20,284 nucleotides of DNA from a virus: the IMG/VR virus record IMGVR_UViG_3300027710_000172, positions 1 to 20,284 of that record, one strand, 5' to 3'. Made by a program: the position numbers and the translations under genes. The first letter of the stretch is position 1. The number at the start of each line of letters is the position of its first letter. Below are positions 1-5,697 of the stretch, piece after piece. The notes beneath the pieces are model-generated. The model saw only the letters and a list, made by a program, of their open reading frames with translations, searched no databases and was not told where the DNA came from.

Positions 1-366
1 CCTTTGGCCGCTGCTGAACGTGTTCACAAATTGGCAATCGAAGCAACAGAGGGCGGAATTAGAGCCTCTGAGGTTGCAGAAAAGATTAAGCAATCGACGC
101 AAGTATCAATCGGAAAAGCAAACACTATTGCGCGCACAGAGGTATCAAGTGCGTCATCCAAGCTAACCGAGGCAAGAGCAACGCATATCGGAAGCGAAGG
201 CTACATTTGGCGCACAAGTGGCGATAGCGACGTTAGAGACAGTCACGAGGCCATGAACGGTAAATTTGTGCGATGGGATTCGCCTCCTACGCTAGACAAA
301 ATGACAGGTCACGCTGGATGTTTTCCGAATTGTCGCTGTTATCCCGAACCCGTCTTACCTGAGTAA
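1..366 (+). CDS. Phage Mu gpF-like minor head protein, C-terminal part
   Basis: The reading frame is open from base 1, so the gene starts upstream of the window; the TTG at base 4 is probably not a real start. The visible 121 residues match the C-terminal half of the Mu gpF / SPP1 gp7 minor head protein family. They contain an RTEV helix, then W-R-T-S-G-D-S-D-V-R-D-S-H, and a closing cysteine cluster C-F-P-N-C-R-C-Y-P. In this family the protein sits at or near the portal vertex inside the head and is needed for head assembly or genome ejection. The gene ends in TAA three bases before the next ATG, so the two are probably co-transcribed. In related phages a portal gene comes directly before it, which would put the portal just outside the window (inference). 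Confidence 0.85.
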   Translation, partial: PLAAAERVHKLAIEATEGGIRASEVAEKIKQSTQVSIGKANTIARTEVSSASSKLTEARATHIGSEGYIWRTSGDSDVRDSHEAMNGKFVRWDSPPTLDKMTGHAGCFPNCRCYPEPVLPE

Positions 367-369
367 ATT

Positions 370-1566
370 ATGCGATTTTTTAGCAAACAACGATTAGGAC
401 TAAAACGGTCGCTAACCCCCGAAGGCTTTTTGATTTGTCAGGATGTGCCGATCGCGCGCACGGGCGATATGGTCTATGCCGAAGGCGAGTTAATGGACGA
501 TGATGGTACGGCAGTCGTCAAGGCAAAAAATGGCATTGTTGTTATTGAGCGTGACGAAACAGAGCTATTTAGCGAGATCACGATTGCTAGTTGTGTCGCA
601 AAGCCTGTAACGATTAGTCACCCGAAAGACTGGGTTAATCCTGACAATTACTCTGTTTTAGCCAAAGGCACGATGATTAATCTGCGCCGTGGCGAAGGCG
701 GCGATAACGATTTATTGATTGCTGATTTGCTAGTTACCGAGCGTCAAGCAATCGACAAGATCGTTAAAGATGGTGTTGAAGAGGTCAGCTTAGGTTACGA
801 CGCTGACTACGAGGAAATTGAGGCGGGGCGCGGTAAACAGCGCAACATTATTGTTAATCACATTGCGTTAGTTGAGATGGGTCGCTGTGGCTCACGCTGC
901 GCTATCGGAGATAAAAAACCTATGAGCTGGTTAGACAAGCTAAAGTCGGCATTAAAGACTAAAGATCAAAAAGCGATTGATGAAGCGATGGCGGAAGCTG
1001 AAAAAGCCGAAACCAAAGACGAAGAAACCGAAGAAGAAAAAGCCGCTCGTGAAGCTGCTGAGGCCAAAACGAAAGATGAGGCCGAAGAAGCTGAGAAGGC
1101 GACTAAGACGGGCGACTCTGCGTTATTAGTCGCAATAAATGCTCTCGGTAAACGCCTCGAAGCCATCGAAAAAGGTACAACAGCTAAAACAGCCGATGCG
1201 TTAACGCTTGATGATGGCCAGTGGGCTGACTTGGTTTCTAAAACTGAGATCATTGCACCTGGTACGCGCCTCGATCGCGAAAGTGTCAAAACAAAAGACG
1301 GCTTATGTGCTTGTCAGCGTCAAGTCTTGCAACAAGCAATGGCTAAAGATGCAGGCTCAGTCACTCCATTTTTGCAAGGCGTAGAGTTGAGCAAGATGAC
1401 ACGCGACCAGCTCGGCATGGCATTTACCGCTGTTGCTGAAGTGATGCGTGCGAAAAACAATTTAAACGGTGCGCGTCACAGCATCACCACCAAGGATTTT
1501 GGCCGTCGCCCACCGACACCAGCCGAAATTAACAAAGCCGCCAAAGATTTTTGGAAAACTCACTAA
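370..1566 (+). CDS. DUF2213 capsid maturation protease / scaffold protein
   Basis: This 398-residue protein has two parts. Residues 1-180 match DUF2213, recognised by S-H-P-K-D-W at 83-88, the E-V-S-L-G-Y-D-A-D-Y stretch from 138 and N-H-I-A-L-V from 163. By analogy with herpesvirus-type prohead proteases, H84, S140 and H164 are candidate active-site residues; that is inference, not shown. Residues 185-270 are rich in Lys, Glu and Ala and look like a long charged helix or coiled coil, typical of scaffolds. The C-terminal 130 residues are mixed and end in basic residues. Its place between the minor head gene and the cement and capsid genes fits a protease-scaffold that shapes the prohead. An in-frame ATG at codon 185 with GGAG upstream could give a separate scaffold product. 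A long ORF on the opposite strand here is a shadow of the low-complexity region. Confidence 0.8.
   Translation: MRFFSKQRLGLKRSLTPEGFLICQDVPIARTGDMVYAEGELMDDDGTAVVKAKNGIVVIERDETELFSEITIASCVAKPVTISHPKDWVNPDNYSVLAKGTMINLRRGEGGDNDLLIADLLVTERQAIDKIVKDGVEEVSLGYDADYEEIEAGRGKQRNIIVNHIALVEMGRCGSRCAIGDKKPMSWLDKLKSALKTKDQKAIDEAMAEAEKAETKDEETEEEKAAREAAEAKTKDEAEEAEKATKTGDSALLVAINALGKRLEAIEKGTTAKTADALTLDDGQWADLVSKTEIIAPGTRLDRESVKTKDGLCACQRQVLQQAMAKDAGSVTPFLQGVELSKMTRDQLGMAFTAVAEVMRAKNNLNGARHSITTKDFGRRPPTPAEINKAAKDFWKTH
907..924 (+). promoter_or_regulatory. Possible internal ribosome binding site and start for a nested scaffold
   Basis: GGAG at 907-910 is followed after 11 bases by ATG at 922-924, in frame with the DUF2213 gene (codon 185, M-S-W-L-D-K). 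The start falls exactly where the protease-like domain ends and the Glu/Lys/Ala-rich helix begins. Lambda Nu3 inside C is the known precedent for a scaffold made from an internal start in a protease gene. The spacing is slightly long, so use in vivo is uncertain. Confidence 0.4.
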
Positions 1567-1587
1567 CCTGCAAACTCGGAGATATTC

Positions 1588-2337
1588 ATGAGTGCATTTT
1601 TATACCGTATGCCTTCAGGGATTGCAGGTGCAATCTCTCGCGTACAAACATCTGACGTTGACACTGGTTTTTTTGATAGCAGCTATCCGTTCACTGCTTA
1701 TGGTGTGCCATGTAAAGAAGTTAGCGGCAAATTGCGCCCTATCGCTTCAGGCGATACAGCCGCCAATGTTATCGGCTTCTTGGTTCGTCCATTTCCCACG
1801 ACTGGTGCAAATGCGTCCGACCCGTTAGGTGTTGCTGTTCCGCCAACTACTGGCATCGGCAACCGTATGACTCGCGGCTACATGACCGTCATCAATAACT
1901 CTGGTACGCCTGCTCGTAATGGTCAGGCATATGTCCGTGTTGCTAATGCGTCCAGTGGCAAGCCTATTGGTGGTATTGAGGCAGCAGCAGAGGCAGTATT
2001 CACTGGCGGCACGATTACAGGTACAGGTACAGGCACTATTGCTGGCTCTGCAACTGGTGCGGCTGTGGCGGGTACTTACAGCCTGACGTTACAAACAACT
2101 AGCGGTACATCGAAAGTAACGGTGATTGACCCTAACGGCAAACGTCTTGCTGATGCGACAGTGGGTACAGCTTACACATCCAACGGTGTGACGTTCACGA
2201 TTACTGCCGCAGGTACCATGACTGCTGGTGACTCATTCGCTCCTGTTGTTGCTCAAAATACGCAGGCTATCGCAGGCTGTAAATTTACCAACGCAGGCGA
2301 TGCCAACGGCAACGTCGAAATTGAATACAATATTTAA
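1588..2337 (+). CDS. Capsid structural cement / decoration protein
   Basis: This 249-residue protein lies directly before the major capsid gene and resembles phage structural cement (Gp24-like) proteins that bind the outside of the capsid and stabilise it. The base domain is residues 1-145 plus 222-249. The N-terminus reads M-S-A-F-L-Y-R-M-P-S-G-I-A-G, and a P-F-P-T-T-G loop lies near 68-73. Residues about 146-221 look like a separate beta-rich domain: a Thr/Gly linker, then A-G-T-Y-S-L-T-L, V-I-D-P-N-G-K-R-L, A-T-V-G-T-A-Y-T-S-N-G-V-T-F and A-G-D-S-F. The same pattern recurs in decoration and fibre-like proteins of many phages. A Shine-Dalgarno CGGAGA lies about 8 bases before the ATG. The capsid gene follows after 14 bases, so the two products are probably made together in large amounts. 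Confidence 0.75.
   Translation: MSAFLYRMPSGIAGAISRVQTSDVDTGFFDSSYPFTAYGVPCKEVSGKLRPIASGDTAANVIGFLVRPFPTTGANASDPLGVAVPPTTGIGNRMTRGYMTVINNSGTPARNGQAYVRVANASSGKPIGGIEAAAEAVFTGGTITGTGTGTIAGSATGAAVAGTYSLTLQTTSGTSKVTVIDPNGKRLADATVGTAYTSNGVTFTITAAGTMTAGDSFAPVVAQNTQAIAGCKFTNAGDANGNVEIEYNI
2017..2033 (+). repeat. Short ACAGGT hexamer repeat
   Basis: Two full ACAGGT units and five bases of a third encode a Thr-Gly linker at the start of the inserted domain of the cement protein. The length may vary by replication slippage without breaking the frame, because the unit is six bases. The tract is short and may be incidental. Confidence 0.5.
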
Positions 2338-2351
2338 GGAGCAGAATTATT

Positions 2352-3077
2352 ATGACATCGCATAATAAATACATGAACTCACCACTCACCGTGAGCTTGC
2401 TTGCTCTGTCGATTGGTGCGATCAATGCTGATATTCCGTTGCAAGAGGCTATGCTTCGCTTTAACAAGAAAGTGAAGACCCGTGACGAATTTAAAACCTT
2501 TGACGCTGCAACATTAGACAGCTCAGGCGTATTTTTGGTTGGTGAATTAGAGCGTTTAGACCCTACGCTTCACGAACCACTCTACGAATACACCTTCTTG
2601 CGCGATATTAATTTGCGCGAAGACGTGTCTATCGCTGATGAATTGTCATCGTTCACCAACTCCACATTTGCTGCGGCAGGTGGCGCGAGTCCAAGCGGTA
2701 AGTCTTGGATTGGCAAAGATGCGACTGCTATCGCTGGCTTGGCATTGGACATCGGCAAAACTGCGCAACCTTTGAGCCTTTGGGGTCAAGAGTTAGCTTG
2801 GACAATCCCTGAGTTGTTGTCAGCACAACAAATGGGTCGCCCTGTGGACTCTCAAAAGTTTGAAGGCTTGCAAATCAAATGGAACATGGATGTTGATGAA
2901 CAGGTCTACATCGGTGACTCAACCATTGGTGCGGTCGGCTTAGCTAACAACACAGCGGTCGATACTGCAAACGTGGCTAACGGCGCGTCTACATCGCCTT
3001 TATGGTCAACAAAAACAGCCGACGAAATCCTCGCTGACGTTAATACGTTCTTGAGTCGTGTATGGCGTAGTGCCTAA
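2352..3077 (+). CDS. Major capsid protein (DUF2184), N-terminal fragment before a frameshift
   Basis: These 241 residues form the first two thirds of a DUF2184 major capsid protein, which builds the icosahedral shell. Family-like stretches are the N-terminal S-P-L-T-V-S-L-L-A-L segment, the E-P-L-Y-E-Y-T-F-L-R-D-I motif at about 75-86, and W-N-M-D-V-D-E-Q-V-Y-I-G-D near 180-192. The frame ends at a TAA (3075-3077) in the middle of the fold, after V-W-R-S. The rest of the family sequence continues in the +1 frame from about 3058 to 3429. Correcting the break would give about 363 residues, a normal length for the family. A Shine-Dalgarno AAGGAG lies 9-14 bases before the ATG. The break is either a real inactivating deletion or a sequence/assembly error; see the frameshift site entry. 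An essential capsid gene would not tolerate it in a functional phage. Confidence 0.85.
   Translation: MTSHNKYMNSPLTVSLLALSIGAINADIPLQEAMLRFNKKVKTRDEFKTFDAATLDSSGVFLVGELERLDPTLHEPLYEYTFLRDINLREDVSIADELSSFTNSTFAAAGGASPSGKSWIGKDATAIAGLALDIGKTAQPLSLWGQELAWTIPELLSAQQMGRPVDSQKFEGLQIKWNMDVDEQVYIGDSTIGAVGLANNTAVDTANVANGASTSPLWSTKTADEILADVNTFLSRVWRSA
3055..3077 (+). other. Frameshift site in the major capsid gene
   Basis: The first frame reads R-V-W-R-S-A-stop across this stretch and the +1 frame reads V-Y-G-V-V-P-K-K. Both readings of the 12-mer TATGGCGTAGTG (3061-3072) look like adjacent parts of the family motif. If that 12-mer were present twice with GT between, the gene would read V-W-R-S-G-Y-G-V-V-P-K-K in one frame. 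The observed sequence is therefore what loss of one 14-base repeat unit would leave. The ancestral sequence is inferred, not seen. Confidence 0.65.
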
Positions 3078-3429
3078 AAAGCTGTTATTGCCTCCTGCAA
3101 AATACGGCTACTTGGTCGCCCAGAAGGTCAGTGCTGCGGGCAACATGTCTATCCTTGAGTACATCAAACTCAACAACATTTGCACAGCGCAAAACAACGT
3201 GCCTTTGGATATTCAGCCTCTTAAATGGCTGAATGGTCGTGGTGCGGGTGGTACTGACCGCATGATCGCCTACACGAACGAGAAGAAGTTCTTACGCTTT
3301 CCGATGGTGCCATTGCAGCGCACTCCGCTTGAATATCGCGGCTTGCGTCAAATGACAACTTACTACGGTCGTTTAGGTCAAGTTGAGTTTGTTTATCCTG
3401 AAACCATTGGCTATGCGGACGGTATCTAA
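3058..3429 (+). CDS. Major capsid protein (DUF2184), C-terminal fragment after the frameshift
   Basis: This frame carries the C-terminal third of the DUF2184 capsid protein: P-K-K-L-L-L-P-P-A-K-Y-G-Y, then S-I-L-E-Y, P-L-D-I-Q-P-L-K-W-L, G-G-T-D-R-M-I-A-Y, R-F-P-M-V-P-L-Q-R-T-P, and a final F-V-Y-P-E-T-I-G-Y-A-D-G-I. The frame is open from 3055, just after a TGA at 3052. The GTG at 3058 has no good ribosome binding site, so this is the tail of the interrupted gene rather than a gene of its own. It ends two bases before the next ATG. On its own it lacks the N-arm and much of the capsid core, so it should not assemble. Confidence 0.85.
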   Translation: MYGVVPKKLLLPPAKYGYLVAQKVSAAGNMSILEYIKLNNICTAQNNVPLDIQPLKWLNGRGAGGTDRMIAYTNEKKFLRFPMVPLQRTPLEYRGLRQMTTYYGRLGQVEFVYPETIGYADGI

Positions 3430-3431
3430 TC

Positions 3432-3758
3432 ATGCCTAAGATTCTCGTAAAACAGGCGTTTACGCTACAGCGCGACAATGGCACGACACAGCGTTTCAAT
3501 GCTGGCATTAATGTTGTTTCCGATGCTGATGCCGAGCATTGGTTTTTGAAACTGCATTCCGAGCCAGTTCAAGAAGGTGACGCTGAGTCTGTTGCAGAAA
3601 TGCAGCAAATTCACGCTGAGCTGTTGGCGGCTCAAGAGGCTTTAGCTGTCGAACGTCAACAGCTTGAGGCTGACAAAGCTGAGCTGTTGGCGGCTCAAGA
3701 GGCTTTTTTGGCTGAGAAGTCAGCCTCAGAAAAAACCAAGAAAGCAAAGGCCGAGTAA
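3432..3758 (+). CDS. Small coiled-coil protein after the capsid gene, function unknown
   Basis: I do not recognise a family for this 108-residue protein. Residues 1-50 look globular (I-L-V-K-Q-A-F-T-L-Q-R-D-N-G, then F-N-A-G-I-N-V-V-S-D-A-D-A). This resembles short beta-hairpin proteins often found after capsid genes in other phages. From about 58 on it is an Ala/Glu/Leu/Gln-rich helix ending in a Lys-rich tail, very probably a coiled coil. The motif A-E-L-L-A-A-Q-E-A occurs twice, 21 residues apart, matching an exact 29-base DNA repeat. It sits between the capsid and the neck genes with almost no spacing. A role in the head-neck region is only inferred from position. Confidence 0.65.
   Translation: MPKILVKQAFTLQRDNGTTQRFNAGINVVSDADAEHWFLKLHSEPVQEGDAESVAEMQQIHAELLAAQEALAVERQQLEADKAELLAAQEAFLAEKSASEKTKKAKAE
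3615..3706 (+). repeat. Intragenic 29-base direct repeat
   Basis: Copies at 3615-3643 and 3678-3706 are identical over 29 bases, beginning GCTGAGCTGTTGGCGG. The offset is 63 bases, or 21 codons, which is three heptads, so duplication or loss of a unit would keep the coiled-coil register. The perfect identity, including third codon positions, suggests a recent duplication. Confidence 0.9.
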
Positions 3759-4142
3759 ATGGACGTTTCAGCATTCCGCACAGCGTTCCCTGAGTTTTCG
3801 GACACAGGGATTTATAGAGATGGCCAGATAAATTTTTATTCTGGTATCGCACTAAAGCTGCTTAATGCAGATCGTTGGGCGGATATGTTGGATGAGGCAA
3901 CACAATTATTTGTTGCTCATCATTTAGCTTTGGGTGACCGTGAGGCTAGGACGGCAGAAACGGGCGGCATTGCTGGTAAGGTTGCAGGGCAGCAAACATC
4001 TAAAACGGCTGATAAGTTATCGGCTTCTTATGATGTCGCGGCTGTCAGTTTGGAGAATGGCGGGTACTGGAACGCAACCAGTTACGGTATTCGCCTTCTA
4101 CAATTTGCACGCTGGTTTGGCGCAGGTGGCATACAGCTTTGA
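3759..4142 (+). CDS. DUF4054 head-tail connector protein
   Basis: This 127-residue protein matches the DUF4054 family: F-R-T-A-F-P-E-F-S-D near the start, W-A-D-M-L-D-E-A-T-Q-L-F-V-A-H-H-L-A in the middle, and Y-G-I-R-L-L-Q-F-A-R-W near the end. These mainly helical proteins lie in the same place as gp6/gp15-type connectors and are thought to bind below the portal to form the neck. The ATG follows the previous stop directly (TAA at 3756-3758). The TGA stop overlaps the TTG start of the next gene. The family call is good; the exact connector role is known by homology and position. Confidence 0.8.
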   Translation: MDVSAFRTAFPEFSDTGIYRDGQINFYSGIALKLLNADRWADMLDEATQLFVAHHLALGDREARTAETGGIAGKVAGQQTSKTADKLSASYDVAAVSLENGGYWNATSYGIRLLQFARWFGAGGIQL

Positions 4143-4753
4143 AAACAGGCGCAAGTGTTCTTCAGGACAACATGCTTGAATTAAAAAGATCACTTGCCGA
4201 GTTAGTTAAAAAACGTGTTGTTGTGGGTATTCCTGCTTCGACAACCGAGCGTGAAAGCGGATCCCCAGTCACCAATGCTGAGTTGGGTTATATCCATACT
4301 TACGGCGGCACGATTCAGGTACCAGCGCATCAAGCCACTATTTATCGTTTAATTGATAAAGAAGGCGGCTTTTTGCGTGGTGGGCGATTTGTTCGTCGTG
4401 ATGCGAGTAATTTTGCAACTTCTCATGTTGTTCCTGCGCACAGTATTCATATTCCTCCTAGACCGTTTTTGGTTGAGGGAATTCAAGAAAATCAAGAAGA
4501 AATCAATAAATATCTTGGCCAAGCTGCCAAAGCCGCTCTAAATAGCGATATGACAGGTGTAGAAAATAACCTTCATGCGGCAGGATTGTCTGGGCAAAAC
4601 GGAGCTAGAAACAGGATTTTAACAGGGCCATTCATTCCACTATCGCCATCAACCATAAAAAATAGATTGAGCAGGGGTCGCACAGGCACAAAGCCACTCA
4701 ACGATTCAGGTGGATTAAGAAATTCAATCACTTACGCTCTACGAGATAAATAA
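4139..4753 (+). CDS. Phage virion morphogenesis protein, gpG / HK97 gp10-like
   Basis: The 204-residue product has V-V-V-G-I-P-A, N-A-E-L-G-Y-I-H-T-Y-G, I-P-P-R-P-F-L-V-E-G-I and a C-terminal K-P-L-N-D-S-G-G-L-R-N-S-I-T-Y. These are hallmarks of the family that includes Mu gpG and HK97 gp10-like proteins, which act in head-tail joining or tail completion. Compared with shorter members it has an extra segment near residues 65-95 rich in Arg and Gly. Two starts are plausible: TTG at 4139, overlapping the preceding TGA and with AGGTGG 9 bases upstream, and ATG at 4172, with AGGA 4 bases upstream, giving 193 residues. I list the longer form, but the ATG may be the main start. Confidence 0.75.
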   Translation: MKTGASVLQDNMLELKRSLAELVKKRVVVGIPASTTERESGSPVTNAELGYIHTYGGTIQVPAHQATIYRLIDKEGGFLRGGRFVRRDASNFATSHVVPAHSIHIPPRPFLVEGIQENQEEINKYLGQAAKAALNSDMTGVENNLHAAGLSGQNGARNRILTGPFIPLSPSTIKNRLSRGRTGTKPLNDSGGLRNSITYALRDK

Positions 4754-5130
4754 TGGCACTGCTTGATCTGTCGGATGTTATAGAAGACATCGACCTGAAT
4801 GATGTTTTTTATCGAATCGTCCAAGAGCAAGGCGTTGATAGTCATGGTGAAGCAGAAAACAGCGAAAAGAAAACCCGATGCTTTGGTGTTATCACTAGCT
4901 CAAGCGGTGACAAGATCGTTAGAAAAGCTGATGGCTCGTTTGTCACAGGCACTATCACTATTCATACAAAAACAAAATTAAGTGACGGTAAAAGCGGATT
5001 TGATGCTGATGTTGTTCTTTGGCAAGGCACGAGATTTAACGTCATTTTGGTTAATAACTATTCTCATGTTGGCCGTGGCTTTGTCTGTGCAACGTGTGAA
5101 ATCGTGCCTTTGAGTGGAGCCGCTAAATGA
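4753..5130 (+). CDS. Putative neck or head-closure protein, family not recognised
   Basis: This 125-residue protein begins at an ATG overlapping the preceding TAA by one base and ends in a TGA overlapping the next ATG. After a short acidic N-terminus (L-S-D-V-I-E-D-I-D-L-N-D-V-F) it looks mostly beta: F-G-V-I-T-S-S-S-G-D, T-G-T-I-T-I-H-T-K-T, R-F-N-V-I-L-V-N-N-Y, F-V-C-A-T-C-E-I-V-P-L. The position between the gpG-like gene and the neck terminator is where phages usually encode a head-closure (stopper) protein, and a small beta-rich fold would fit. That role is inferred from context only. Confidence 0.6.
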   Translation: MALLDLSDVIEDIDLNDVFYRIVQEQGVDSHGEAENSEKKTRCFGVITSSSGDKIVRKADGSFVTGTITIHTKTKLSDGKSGFDADVVLWQGTRFNVILVNNYSHVGRGFVCATCEIVPLSGAAK

Positions 5131-5687
5131 CCAATACATCAGTAACAGGTGGTTATTTATCGCCGATCGGCACGCAGCCTGACTATGACAAAGCTCTGTC
5201 TCACGTCCTGCAGGAAGCCATTGCAGGAATAACAGGCATATCGGGCGACTTGGTTAGACGTAAATATCAGCCAACAACACCGAAAATGCCAGAGCCTAGT
5301 GTTGATTGGGTGTCGTTTTATGTTCACACCACAACACCAGACGACAGCCCTGCAATCACGCATAAAGACAGCGTAGACGGTGGTTATGATGAAAACGTCC
5401 GCCACGAAGAATTAAATGTGCTGTGTACGTTTCACGGTACGAATGCTGAAAGCTACGCAAGCAGATTGCGCGACGGCTTGGGCATACCTCAAAACATGGC
5501 AACACTAAGAGCAAATCAAATTAGCTTTATTGATGTTGGCCAAGTGACTGCTGTACCCGAATTTATCAATCAAGTGTGGGTTAGACGCTTTGATGTTCTA
5601 GTCGCATTTAGACGCAAAACAACACGCTCTTATGCTGTTTTAAATGTACTTGGTGCAAATGCGCCAGAAATAACAACCGACCAATAA
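5127..5687 (+). CDS. Neck / tail terminator protein (gp12-like, LIC_12616 family)
   Basis: The 186-residue protein lies directly before the sheath gene, the usual place of the tail terminator that caps the finished tube and joins it to the neck. It resembles the LIC_12616 / phage neck terminator group. It has a helical N-terminus (A-L-S-H-V-L-Q-E-A-I-A-G-I-T-G-I), V-D-W-V-S-F-Y-V near 60-67, a H-E-E-L-N-V-L-C-T-F-H-G strand, and Q-V-W-V-R-R-F-D-V-L-V-A-F-R-R near the end. The ATG overlaps the previous stop (ATGA). Ten bases separate it from the sheath ATG. The call rests on remembered family pattern and position. Confidence 0.65.
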   Translation: MTNTSVTGGYLSPIGTQPDYDKALSHVLQEAIAGITGISGDLVRRKYQPTTPKMPEPSVDWVSFYVHTTTPDDSPAITHKDSVDGGYDENVRHEELNVLCTFHGTNAESYASRLRDGLGIPQNMATLRANQISFIDVGQVTAVPEFINQVWVRRFDVLVAFRRKTTRSYAVLNVLGANAPEITTDQ

Positions 5688-5697
5688 AGGGGATATT

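Noticed and set aside
4-6. TTG at base 4 as a real start of the first gene
   Set aside because: The frame is open through base 1 and the Mu gpF-like domain is missing its N-terminal part, so the gene is cut by the window edge.
966-1289. Opposite-strand ORF of 107 codons
   Set aside because: It mirrors the Ala/Glu/Lys-rich scaffold region, giving a Ser/Ala-rich translation with no recognisable features; it is a composition artefact.
3055-3077. Programmed +1 frameshift as a normal way to make the capsid protein
   Set aside because: There is no slippery arrangement at GCC-TAA-A, the joined product would skip the S-G-Y-x-V-x-P motif, and a capsid protein needed in hundreds of copies is unlikely to depend on rare recoding without it. 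Repeat loss or sequence error explains both readings better.
5206-5215. Perfect palindrome TCCTGCAGGA
   Set aside because: Only ten bases, inside a coding region, with no second copy seen and no regulatory context; expected by chance at this scale.
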